DNA of 64,000 nucleotides. Source: JAXLQL01 sp046331625 (lineage in GTDB: Bacteria > Acidobacteriota > Terriglobia > Bryobacterales > Bryobacteraceae). The stretch is from contig JAXLQL010000026.1 of the NCBI GenBank assembly GCA_046331625.1, positions 1 through 64,000 on the forward strand, in the 5' to 3' direction. Shown here in pieces: positions 9,051 through 17,063 of the stretch (positions within the stretch are counted from its first letter, which is position 1; each line of letters starts with the position of its first letter). A model generated the notes under the pieces. That model did not search any database, was not told the origin of the DNA, and was given only the letters and a program-made list of their open reading frames with translations. Both the position numbers and the translations under genes were made by a program.

Positions 9051-9093
9051 GCTGCGGGACTGAAGTCCCGCGCAGGCTAAAGCCTGCCCCACA
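9051..9093 (+). repeat. Double-hairpin intergenic repeat (REP-like), copy A
   Basis: Two short palindromes back to back: GCGGGACT-GA-AGTCCCGC (9054-9071) and GCAGGCT-AA-AGCCTGC (9072-9087), followed by CCCACA. Four more copies in the window (18722, 35316, 37716, 37818) share the layout. Confidence 0.85.
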
Positions 9094-9159
9094 TGGCGAA
9101 CCGTTCAGAATGTTGCCTCGGCGTGAGGGATTCGCGTGGCGGTTTACGCCGCATAGGAC

Positions 9160-11748
9160 ATGAGGAAAATCACCGTCCTTCTCCCGCTCTGGGCCGCTTG
9201 GGCGCAAGCGCCGCTGAGCTACACGATTTCGACCATTGCCGGAGGCGCTCGCACGCACGAGTGGGCGGCTGGCAAGCGCGCCACCGAGTTCTCGCTCGAT
9301 AGCGCCGGTCACTTCGCCGGGGACCGGCAAGGCAACCTTTACATCCCCTTCACCAGCCGCAATATCGTAGTGCGGGTTCGGCCAGACGGGACCGCTTCGC
9401 TGTTCGCGGGAACGCCAGACGCCGCCGGTTTCGCCGGCGACGGTGGGCAGGCGACCAATGCTCGCCTGAATCAGCCCACCGGCGTGGCCGTGGATCCGCA
9501 GGGGCGCGTTCTGATCTTTGACTTTATCAACTTTCGGATCCGCCGCGTGGACACGTCGGGCATCATCACCACGGTTGGAGGCACGGGCGAGTTTCCGGCG
9601 AGCCTGACCGATCCGAGCGCGAAGATGGCGCCGCGGTTTGGCACGGTGTCCCCGGCGGGCGACACCTACTTTTTCGATGTCGACTTCGGCAGCGCGCGGT
9701 ACCGGCTGCGCAAGATGTCCGCCGATGGGAGCCTGGCCACGGTTGGCCCGGATCTCGGCACGTCACCGAATGGCGTCGCGGTGGATGCGCAGGGAAATGT
9801 TTACGCGTCCTTCGGGGGGCGCGTGGCGCGGATCGCGACTGGCGGCGTGATCACGAACATCATCTCGGTAGCGCAGAGCGGGTTTGCGGGAGATGGCGGG
9901 GCGTCTTCGGCCGCGCTGCTCAACAACCCGTTCGAAATCGCGGTGGACAGCGCAGGCAACCTCTTCATCGCGGATGCCCTCAATCACCGAGTTCGGATGA
10001 TCCGCAATGACTCGTCCGGCGCTGTGGCAACCGGGCGCGGCGTCATCTCCACGGTGGCGGGAACGGGAACTTCGGCGGCGGCGCAGAGCGGTCCGGCGGC
10101 AACCACCGCGTTGTCAGAGCCGTTCTTCATGACCATCGGCGGGAGCGACGACGTCTATGTCTACGATCAATCGCTGCGGATCCTGCGATTCAAGTCCGGC
10201 GGAGCGCTCGAAGTGGCCGCGGGCCAAGTGCGGTCGGTGACCAGTCCGGACGGCGTAGAGGCAACCAAGACTCCTCTGCTGCAGGTGGTGGGGCTCGTCT
10301 ACGACAACGGTTCGCTGACCTTTTCCGACGCTGTTCGCGTGCGAACGATCGGGTCAAATGGGCTGGTGGCGACGCTGAGCGGCCTCGATGTGCCGGGTTT
10401 CACGGGCAACAACGGACCAGCCAAGCAGGCATTGCATCGCGCGGTGGCATCGGTGGCTCGCGACTCGAAGGGCAACCTGTACACGGCGGACACCGGCGGT
10501 GGCGGAGTTCGCAAGATCAGCCCCGATGGACAAATCACGCAGGTAGCTGGAATTTTCGCACCGGTGGACGGACAGTCGGCCAACGCGGTGAACTGCCTGA
10601 TCGCCAACGCCGTCGCCGTGGACGCGCAAGACAACCTTTACGTCGGGTGCGCGTATTCGGTTCGGAAGGTGGACGCCTCTGGCAAGGTGACGCGCTATGC
10701 CGGATCCGATACGACCGCGGTATCGCGACTGCAGTCCGGTGCGTCGTTGAACGCCGACATCTTCTTTCCGGATGCGCTGACTTTCGACAAGGCGGGCAAT
10801 CTCTATGTCTCCGACACGTTCAACACGCGGATTTCGCGGTTCGGCGCGGACGGCCAGTTCGTGACGATTGCGGGCCAGTACGGGAATCTCAACTTCACGG
10901 GCGACGGCGGTTCGGCGATCGCTTCGACGATGCGGTATCCGTCGGGAATCGCGATCGACGATTGGGGCAGCGTGTATTTCGTCGACCGGCTGAACCAGCG
11001 CGTCAGGAAGATCTCGGCCACGGGTACGATCTCGACGATCGCGGGCAACGGGACGTTCGGGTTCTCGGGAGACGGCGGACCCGCGCTCAGTGCGCAGCTT
11101 TGGACGGCGGGGCGGTGCGATGTGGCTGTAGATCCCGCGGGTAACGTGTTCTTCGTGGACACGGTGAATCGCCGGATCCGAAAGCTGACGGCGAACAAGA
11201 TCTCAGCGCCGGGTCCGCTGACGTTGACGCCGGGCGAGCGGTTCTCGTTCAGCGGGATCGAGGTGATGCCTTCGACGGGCAAGCCGAACGTTCTGGTGAA
11301 CGGGATCCCAGCGACGGACGTGACGGTGGACAAGGACACGGTCTCGGCTGTTGCTCCGGCATCGTTGACGGGCGACACGGCGAAGATCGAAGTGGAGATT
11401 CGCGGGGCGCGGACGAACGCGATCACGGTTTCGCTTGGGGGGGCGAAGGCGAAGCCCGCGATCTCGGCGATCACGAACGAGGATGGCAGCGCGAACTCGG
11501 AAGGGACGCCGGCGGCGGCGGGATCAGTCGTGACGATTTCGCTGACGGGGGCGGACTCGGCCGATGGCGGGACGATCAGTGCGCGGATCGGCGATGTGAC
11601 GCTCGAGTTGGTGGAGGTGTCGGGCGTGGAGGACGGCCGGCGGCGAGTGGTGGTCCGGATTCCGGCGGAAGGGCTGACGGGGGCTCAGACGGTAGTGGTC
11701 GCCGTAGGGGATGCGGTGACGGACGGGCAGCCGATCTGGATCCAGTAG
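9160..11748 (+). CDS. Secreted NHL-repeat beta-propeller protein
   Basis: An 862-residue protein with a signal peptide ending near WAQA. The bulk, about residues 20-680, is made of NHL/SMP-30-like repeats: repeated phrases such as AGTPDAAGFAGDGGQATNARLNQPTGVAVDPQG, VDSAGNLFIADALNHRVRMI and FTGDGGSAIASTMRYPSGIAIDDWG recur at 40-60 residue spacing. The last 180 residues form two Ig/IPT-like modules (TLTPGERFSFSGIEV and ISAITNEDGSANSEGTPAAAGS). The latter resembles the TIGR03437-type C-terminal region common in Solibacter secreted proteins. Binding or scaffolding at the cell surface is the likely role, with no catalytic motif seen. The gene stands alone between hairpin-bearing intergenic regions. 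Confidence 0.8.
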   Translation: MRKITVLLPLWAAWAQAPLSYTISTIAGGARTHEWAAGKRATEFSLDSAGHFAGDRQGNLYIPFTSRNIVVRVRPDGTASLFAGTPDAAGFAGDGGQATNARLNQPTGVAVDPQGRVLIFDFINFRIRRVDTSGIITTVGGTGEFPASLTDPSAKMAPRFGTVSPAGDTYFFDVDFGSARYRLRKMSADGSLATVGPDLGTSPNGVAVDAQGNVYASFGGRVARIATGGVITNIISVAQSGFAGDGGASSAALLNNPFEIAVDSAGNLFIADALNHRVRMIRNDSSGAVATGRGVISTVAGTGTSAAAQSGPAATTALSEPFFMTIGGSDDVYVYDQSLRILRFKSGGALEVAAGQVRSVTSPDGVEATKTPLLQVVGLVYDNGSLTFSDAVRVRTIGSNGLVATLSGLDVPGFTGNNGPAKQALHRAVASVARDSKGNLYTADTGGGGVRKISPDGQITQVAGIFAPVDGQSANAVNCLIANAVAVDAQDNLYVGCAYSVRKVDASGKVTRYAGSDTTAVSRLQSGASLNADIFFPDALTFDKAGNLYVSDTFNTRISRFGADGQFVTIAGQYGNLNFTGDGGSAIASTMRYPSGIAIDDWGSVYFVDRLNQRVRKISATGTISTIAGNGTFGFSGDGGPALSAQLWTAGRCDVAVDPAGNVFFVDTVNRRIRKLTANKISAPGPLTLTPGERFSFSGIEVMPSTGKPNVLVNGIPATDVTVDKDTVSAVAPASLTGDTAKIEVEIRGARTNAITVSLGGAKAKPAISAITNEDGSANSEGTPAAAGSVVTISLTGADSADGGTISARIGDVTLELVEVSGVEDGRRRVVVRIPAEGLTGAQTVVVAVGDAVTDGQPIWIQ

Positions 11749-11756
11749 GAGCGCGT

Positions 11757-11780
11757 GGGGGCGGGCGGAGGTCCGCCCCC
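11757..11780 (+). terminator. GC-rich hairpin after the NHL gene
   Basis: Perfect 8-bp stem GGGGGCGG / CCGCCCCC with an 8-base loop, nine bases after the stop codon of the NHL gene. No U-tract follows, so it is either a weak terminator or another palindromic repeat. Confidence 0.4.
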
Positions 11781-11856
11781 TACGTAGCTTGCAAACGCAA
11801 CTACCCACTACACTCTCGGGTTTGCGCTCGAACCGAAGTGCGACAATTTGCTCTGG

Positions 11857-12834
11857 ATGATCGTGCGGCTTGTTGGTTCGACCGTGGTCGGGGTGTTGCT
11901 TCTCAGCGCGTCTCTGGCCGCTAGCTCTTGCCCGGCCGCTTCTTTTGTCGACGTGCCCGGTGTGCGGCTGGAGTACATCGATTGGGGTGGAGCAGGTGAT
12001 CCGATCGTACTTGTGCCGGGTGGCTGCCAGAGTGCGATGGTGTTTGATGATTTCGCGAGACTACTGACACCGGCGCACCGGCTCCTCGGTGTGACGGCGC
12101 GCGGATGTGGGTTGTCCGGTCTTGCTCCAAGCGGTTATGGCATCGATATGCAAATCGATGATCTCATCGGCTTCCTCGATGCGCTCGGCATCGAGCGTGG
12201 CGCGTTTGCCGGGCATTCGAGCGGTGGAGGCGTGGTTATCCGCTTGGCCAGACGCTACCCGAAACGGGTAACGAGGCTGATCACGCTCGATACTATCTAT
12301 GGGGGTGTGCCACCGGAGTTCGAACCCCAAATGGAGACCGCGATTAGGGCGAATCTGGACGTGCCGCCGGCGCTGTCGCTGGAATCCCACCGCCGGGTCT
12401 TCCAAGCGTGGGAACTGGGTGCTTGGTCAGGTGCCCTGGAATGCGAGTTCCTCCGGCAAACGGAGAGGCAGCCTGACGGCAGTCTGAAGTACCGCCCTCG
12501 TCTGCCGGCGTGGCAGACGGCCTTCGCCGGCGACACAGAGGCGGGCCGCTACTTCGAAACAACCATTCGACACCCGGCTCTCTTCTTGGTCGCACGAGAC
12601 CTGGATCTGGCGCGGATTCGCCAACTCTCGACCGCAAGGCAGCGTGAGTTGCGGCCACTGGTTGGGAAGATCATCAAGGTTCGCGGACAACAGATCAAGG
12701 CGTTTCAACGCAACGGGAGGAATGTCAGGGTAACCTGGCTGTCCAACGCATCGCACTATCTATTCGTTGACCGAATGCAAGAAGTTGCGGCGCAAGTGAG
12801 GCAGTTCATGCAGGTGGTGGACCGGCGGCCATGA
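11857..12834 (+). CDS. Exported alpha/beta hydrolase
   Basis: A 325-residue alpha/beta hydrolase with an N-terminal signal sequence (VVGVLLLSASLAASS). The nucleophile elbow is G-H-S-S-G in FAGHSSGGGVVIRLA, the oxyanion region is IVLVPGG, and the likely catalytic His is in LSNASHYLFVD near the C-terminus. The acid residue is not obvious. ATG at 11857 is preferred. A TTG nine bases upstream is also in frame. Similar acidobacterial proteins are annotated only as alpha/beta hydrolases, so substrate is unknown. It ends about 120 bases before the convergent DoxX-type gene. Confidence 0.7.
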   Translation: MIVRLVGSTVVGVLLLSASLAASSCPAASFVDVPGVRLEYIDWGGAGDPIVLVPGGCQSAMVFDDFARLLTPAHRLLGVTARGCGLSGLAPSGYGIDMQIDDLIGFLDALGIERGAFAGHSSGGGVVIRLARRYPKRVTRLITLDTIYGGVPPEFEPQMETAIRANLDVPPALSLESHRRVFQAWELGAWSGALECEFLRQTERQPDGSLKYRPRLPAWQTAFAGDTEAGRYFETTIRHPALFLVARDLDLARIRQLSTARQRELRPLVGKIIKVRGQQIKAFQRNGRNVRVTWLSNASHYLFVDRMQEVAAQVRQFMQVVDRRP

Positions 12835-12951
12835 GGGCGCAGCCGATGGCGCCAAGCGCCGCTGTGAGGGAACGATCGGGATCCGGGCGGAGCCGCGTAT
12901 TGCCTCGCCGTGAGATGCCAAACTTCAAAGAGTGAGGGAGAGTCCCCGCGC

Positions 12952-13857
12952 CTACTCGATGTAGCCGAGCTGCTGGAGACGCGCCTTGGGCTGGTTGTCG
13001 TCGAACTGGATGAAGGCTTCCTTTTGCCGGCCGCCTTCTATGAGGACCGCGAAGGGCGGGTCTCCGAACTCGAAAGTCTTGCGGAGGAAGTCGAGGTCGG
13101 TAGTGAGGTCGAGGTTGAGCTTGGAGTCGGCGAGGAACTGCGCGGCGTATTGCGGCACGCGCGTGGCGACGCCGAGCTGCTTCACCGGCTTCTTCCACTT
13201 GTATCCCGACATCTGGCGCGCGGCGGCGAGGCAGTGCATGCATTCGGGATCGAAGAAGTAGAGCCAGATGGTCCCGGTCTTCAGCATGTAGGGCTGGCCA
13301 TTCACCGTGACTTGCTCGGGGACGCGAATGCCGTCTTGCCGAGTGGCCTGCACGCCATACGAGACTCCGGCGAAGACGCCGATGACCGCGAGTACGAGCG
13401 CTGCGGTCTTGAATCCTTGGGAGGGCCGGGCCCACCATGCGGCGAGCAACGCCATCAGCATCCAGATGCCATCGACGATGAAGAACGGCGGACCGACGCT
13501 GCGCTTGATCCACGGGAAGCAACTGCACTCTTCGCCGCGGAGCGCGGTGTAGTTGGCGCCGACGTAGATCATGAACGCGACCAGAAGCCCGGCGGTGAGC
13601 CATCCGCCCCAGCGGCGGAAACGGGGCACCACGAGCAGGACCGCCGCCAGGACCTCGGCGATTCCCACGGCCAAAGTACCAGCCAGGGCCCAGTCACCGG
13701 GGAAGCGGAGTTGAATCAGGCGCGCGCTCCAGCCGAGCGGATCGGTCAGCTTCCAACCTCCCGACACGATGAAGAGAAACGCCAGCAAAACCCCGCAAAT
13801 GGCGCTCACCAGCGTTTGCCAGGGCTGCCGGAGGGGGTGTGACATACTGTCATCCAT
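12952..13857 (-). CDS. DoxX/MauE-type membrane protein fused to a thioredoxin-like domain
   Basis: About 301 residues. Residues 15-165 contain four to five membrane segments of the DoxX/MauE type, including VSGGWKLTDPLGWS and a C111-S-C113 pair in EECSCFPWIK, as in MauE-like redox partners. After a linker (VPEQVTVNGQPYMLKTG) comes a soluble module with C206-M-H-C209 in FFDPECMHCLAAARQ, a thioredoxin-like CxxC. The architecture suggests relay of electrons across the membrane to or from a periplasmic thiol domain. ATG at 13857 overlaps the divergent amidohydrolase start. ATG at 13845 is an alternative. Neither has a Shine-Dalgarno sequence. Confidence 0.7.
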   Translation of the reverse strand: MDDSMSHPLRQPWQTLVSAICGVLLAFLFIVSGGWKLTDPLGWSARLIQLRFPGDWALAGTLAVGIAEVLAAVLLVVPRFRRWGGWLTAGLLVAFMIYVGANYTALRGEECSCFPWIKRSVGPPFFIVDGIWMLMALLAAWWARPSQGFKTAALVLAVIGVFAGVSYGVQATRQDGIRVPEQVTVNGQPYMLKTGTIWLYFFDPECMHCLAAARQMSGYKWKKPVKQLGVATRVPQYAAQFLADSKLNLDLTTDLDFLRKTFEFGDPPFAVLIEGGRQKEAFIQFDDNQPKARLQQLGYIE

Positions 13858-13873
13858 GAACGCTATTTTAGCG
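13843..13873. promoter_or_regulatory. Overlapping divergent start region with -10-like boxes
   Basis: The plus gene ATG (13856) and minus gene ATG (13857) overlap. TACTGT at 13845-13850 lies six bases before the plus ATG. On the minus strand TAAAAT (13870-13865) lies about seven bases before the minus ATG, within the palindrome CGCTATTTTAGCG (13861-13873). Both fit a leaderless layout. Confidence 0.35.
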
Positions 13874-15982
13874 TTGCGGGCGGGCGTGGTACTGGCTGCG
13901 GTACTGGGCATGGCCGGGCTCGGTTATGGCCAAGTGGCGGACCTGGTGGTGATCAACGCGATCATTTACACAGGCGATCCCGAGATGCCGCTGGCGCGGC
14001 AGATGGCTGTGAAGGCCGGCCGCATCATGGTGCTGGGTGACGATCTCAGCGTCCACGTGGGGCCCGAGACGCGCAAGCTCGACGCGAAGGGTGGAACCGT
14101 GATCCCGGGGTTCATCGATTCGCATGGGCACGTGGCGGGGCTCGGGCAGAGCCTCGAGACGATTGATCTGCGCGAGGCGGTTTCGGCGCAGCACGCGGTG
14201 GAGATGGTGAAAAAGGCGGCCGCGGGAAGGCGCACGGGCGAGTGGATTCTGGGGCGCGGTTGGGATCAGACACGGTGGCCGGGCTCGCAGTTCCCCACCG
14301 CGGCTGCGCTCGCGATCGAAACGCATCCTGTGTTTCTGACGCGGGTGGATGGGCACGCGGCGTGGGTGAATCAGAGGGCGCTCGATGAGGCGGGGATTGG
14401 CCGCGATACTAAGGATCCGCAAGGGGGCAAGATCCATCGCGATGCTTCGGGTCGCGCGACGGGGATCTTGGTGGATCGCGCGATGAGCCTCGTGACGGCT
14501 CGCATTCCCGCGCCTACGCCCGCGCAACTCGAGGCTCGGATCGGGCGGGCGGCGCTCGAATGCGCGAAGTATGGAATCACGACGGTCCACGATGCGGGAG
14601 TGGGGGCCGAGGATCTCGAGGCGTATCGAGCGTTGATCAAGAGCAGCCGGCTTCCGGTGCGCGTGTACGCGATGATCCGGGGCGAGGGCGATTTGTGGGA
14701 GCAGTATCTACGGCGGGGTCCAGAGATTGGGGAGCGGCTCACGGTGCGCAGCATCAAGCTGGTGGCCGACGGAGCGCTCGGGTCGCGCGGGGCGGCGCTG
14801 GCGGAGCCTTATTCCGATGATCCGGGCAATCGGGGACTGCTGATTCTCTCGCGGGAGCAGATCGCTCGCGTGGCGCGCGCGGCAGCGGCGCACGGGTTCC
14901 AGGTGAACACGCACGCGATTGGAGATCTGGCCAATCGGACTGTGCTCGACGCATACGCTTCGGTGCTCGGTGGGAAGAACGATTTGCGCTTTCGCATCGA
15001 GCACGCTCAGATCGTGGCTCCTGGCGACATCGCTCTGTTCGCGAAGTATGGAGTGATCGCGTCGATGCAGTCAACGCACGCGACGAGTGACATGCGATGG
15101 GCGGAGCAACGGGTGGGGAAAGGACGGCTGGCGGGCGCCTACGCGTGGCGGAGCTTTCTCGATGCGGGCGTGCCGGTGGCGAATGGGTCGGACTTTCCGG
15201 TGGAGGCGGTGAATCCGCTGCTGGGTTTTCATGCCGCGATCACGCGGCAAGACAGGCGCGGATTTCCGGCGGGCGGGTGGATGCCAGGGCAGGCGATGAC
15301 ACGCGAGGAGGCGCTGCGCAGTTTCACGGCCGCGGGTGCGTTCGCGGCTTTCGAGGAGAAAGACAAGGGCTCGCTGACTCCGGGCAAGCTGGCCGATTTC
15401 GTCGTGCTGTCGAAAGACATCATGCGGATTCCGGCGGCGGAGATTCCGAGCGTGTATGCGATCTCGACGGTGGTGGGGGGGGAGATTGTCTATACGCGGC
15501 TTCACGATGGTCCGGTGCAGTTGAACCGGAGCCAATCGAAGTTCCTGCGGTTTGGAGATCTCGAGCGGCCGTCGACGCTGGTGACGAAGTATCGCGTGAG
15601 CGCGGGGCAATCGACGATGCGGTTGGTGTTGATGTCGGCGCCGGATCTGGATCGGGCGCAGAAGCAGGAGGCCACGCGGTGGCTGGAAGCGACGGAGTAC
15701 GGGAGCGAGGGCGAGTTGCAATATCATCTGCGGCGGCCGGGCGATTATGCGCTGGTGCTGGATCAGCGGCCGGAGTCGGAGAGCAAGAGCGTGACGGTGG
15801 ATTTGGACATCGGGGTGTTCTACGATCAACAGGCGACGTTCGAGCCGAAGCTGGTGCCGGCGGCGAAGCGGACGTGGGTGATGCTCGGGAGCGCGTGTTT
15901 CTTCTTGCTGGTGGGGGGAGTGAGTGGATGGCGGGTGCTGCGGGCGTTCCGGCGGCGGCCGCCGGCGGTGGAGACTTGGTAG
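13856..15982 (+). CDS. Exported amidohydrolase family 3 (YtcJ-like) with membrane-anchored C-terminal domain
   Basis: A 708-residue protein with signal peptide 1-25. Residues 27-545 are an amidohydrolase-3 enzyme: the IPGFIDSHGHVAG metal site near the N-terminus, VFLTRVDGHAAWVNQRAL, GITTVHDAGV, KLVADGALGSRGAAL, the His of NTHAIGD, RIEHAQIV, and GSDFPVEAVNPL with the metal or catalytic Asp. Family members hydrolyse N-substituted amino acids or amides. Beyond the usual end the chain continues with a beta-rich module of about 110 residues, a transmembrane helix (VMLGSACFFLLVGGVSGW) and a basic tail. The enzyme would therefore be tethered to the inner membrane facing the periplasm. The tail is unusual for the family, and I see no frameshift that would explain it. 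Confidence 0.8.
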   Translation: MNAILALRAGVVLAAVLGMAGLGYGQVADLVVINAIIYTGDPEMPLARQMAVKAGRIMVLGDDLSVHVGPETRKLDAKGGTVIPGFIDSHGHVAGLGQSLETIDLREAVSAQHAVEMVKKAAAGRRTGEWILGRGWDQTRWPGSQFPTAAALAIETHPVFLTRVDGHAAWVNQRALDEAGIGRDTKDPQGGKIHRDASGRATGILVDRAMSLVTARIPAPTPAQLEARIGRAALECAKYGITTVHDAGVGAEDLEAYRALIKSSRLPVRVYAMIRGEGDLWEQYLRRGPEIGERLTVRSIKLVADGALGSRGAALAEPYSDDPGNRGLLILSREQIARVARAAAAHGFQVNTHAIGDLANRTVLDAYASVLGGKNDLRFRIEHAQIVAPGDIALFAKYGVIASMQSTHATSDMRWAEQRVGKGRLAGAYAWRSFLDAGVPVANGSDFPVEAVNPLLGFHAAITRQDRRGFPAGGWMPGQAMTREEALRSFTAAGAFAAFEEKDKGSLTPGKLADFVVLSKDIMRIPAAEIPSVYAISTVVGGEIVYTRLHDGPVQLNRSQSKFLRFGDLERPSTLVTKYRVSAGQSTMRLVLMSAPDLDRAQKQEATRWLEATEYGSEGELQYHLRRPGDYALVLDQRPESESKSVTVDLDIGVFYDQQATFEPKLVPAAKRTWVMLGSACFFLLVGGVSGWRVLRAFRRRPPAVETW

Positions 15983-16313
15983 ACGCGCGGACTTATTCGC
16001 GCGGAGCGTAGACAAGCCATGTTCGACGAAGCCATGGCCATCGGTTTCGGCAAGGTATCGCGGACAGTGACCTCCAGCGGGGCACCCAAGGTACGGATCC
16101 GGGATGGTCGGCGGTCGAATAGTCGAAGGATCGTCGTTGGGCAAGCGACGCTTGCCGGAGATCCCTTGACGAATCAATCGCCATCACGAACCAGCATCTC
16201 CGTGCGCTGCTGGTTCTCGCGGGGCCACATCCAGCGAGCCGAGCGAGCTCGGCGACGCCTGCGGCAGCCGAGGGATCTTGGAGGTCGAGCAACGAACCGA
16301 ACCCTGTCCGCCG
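15983..16313. other. Non-coding interval between amidohydrolase and gpmA
   Basis: No convincing gene. It holds three short hairpins: CGCGCG-GACTTATT-CGCGCG just after the amidohydrolase stop, GGCAAGC-GAC-GCTTGCC at 16140-16156, and GCCGAG-CGAG-CTCGGC near 16228. Open frames on both strands have no recognisable similarity. Confidence 0.5.
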
Positions 16314-17063
16314 CTACGCCTTCTTCTTCCCCTGCGCCGCCACCGCCTCCATCGCCGCCTTCACCTTTTCCGGATCGCCCAGATAGTAACTCTTCAGCGG
16401 CTGGAGCTGATCGTTCAACTCATACACCAGTGGCATCCCCGTCGGGATGTTCAGTTCGACGATATCGTTATCCGACACTCCATCGAGAAACTTCACCAGC
16501 GCGCGCAAGCTGTTCCCGTGCGCGGCGACCACCACGCGCTCGCCTGCCTGAATCCGCGGCGCGATGTTCGCATCCCAGTACGGGACCACCCGCGCCACCG
16601 TATCCTTCAAACACTCCGTCAGCGGCACCCGCTCCTTCGCGAGCGATGCATAGCGCGGATCGCGCCCCGGAAAGCGTTCATCGGAAGGCTCGAGCGCCGG
16701 CGGCTGGATATCGTAGCTCCGCCGCCAGATCTTCACCTGCGCCTCACCGTACTTCGCCGCGGTCTCGCCCTTGTCCAAACCCTGCAGGGCTCCATAGTGA
16801 CGCTCGTTGAGCTCCCACGCCTTGGTCACCGGGATCCACATTAGGTCCATCTCATCCAGAACGGACCACAGCGTCCGGATCGCCCGCTTCAGCACCGACG
16901 TGAATGCCACATCGAACGTATAGCCTTCGGCCTTCAACACGCGGCCCGCGTCGCGAGCCTCTTCGCGGCCTTTGTCCGACAGGTCGACATCGGTCCAGCC
17001 GGTGAAGCGATTCTCTCTGTTCCAGTTGCTCTCGCCGTGGCGAATCAGAACCAGCTTCTTCAT
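16314..17063 (-). CDS. gpmA: 2,3-bisphosphoglycerate-dependent phosphoglycerate mutase
   Basis: A 249-residue glycolytic enzyme interconverting 3- and 2-phosphoglycerate. The opening MKKLVLIRHGESNWN carries the R8-H9-G10-E11 motif with the phosphorylated His9, followed by NRFTGWTDVDLSDKG. WELNERHYGALQGLDKGETAAKYGE is the mid-domain signature, and the second catalytic His is in VVVAAHGNSLRALVKFLDG. Length is normal for the family. Its ATG overlaps the eno stop codon by four bases (ATGA), so translation is probably coupled and both enzymes of adjacent glycolytic steps are co-produced. No signal peptide. Confidence 0.95.
   Translation of the reverse strand: MKKLVLIRHGESNWNRENRFTGWTDVDLSDKGREEARDAGRVLKAEGYTFDVAFTSVLKRAIRTLWSVLDEMDLMWIPVTKAWELNERHYGALQGLDKGETAAKYGEAQVKIWRRSYDIQPPALEPSDERFPGRDPRYASLAKERVPLTECLKDTVARVVPYWDANIAPRIQAGERVVVAAHGNSLRALVKFLDGVSDNDIVELNIPTGMPLVYELNDQLQPLKSYYLGDPEKVKAAMEAVAAQGKKKA

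Noticed and set aside
15993..16292. 99-residue minus-strand open frame between the amidohydrolase and gpmA
   Set aside because: Parts look vaguely protein-like, but composition is Arg/Trp/Ser-biased, there is no ribosome site and no family match.
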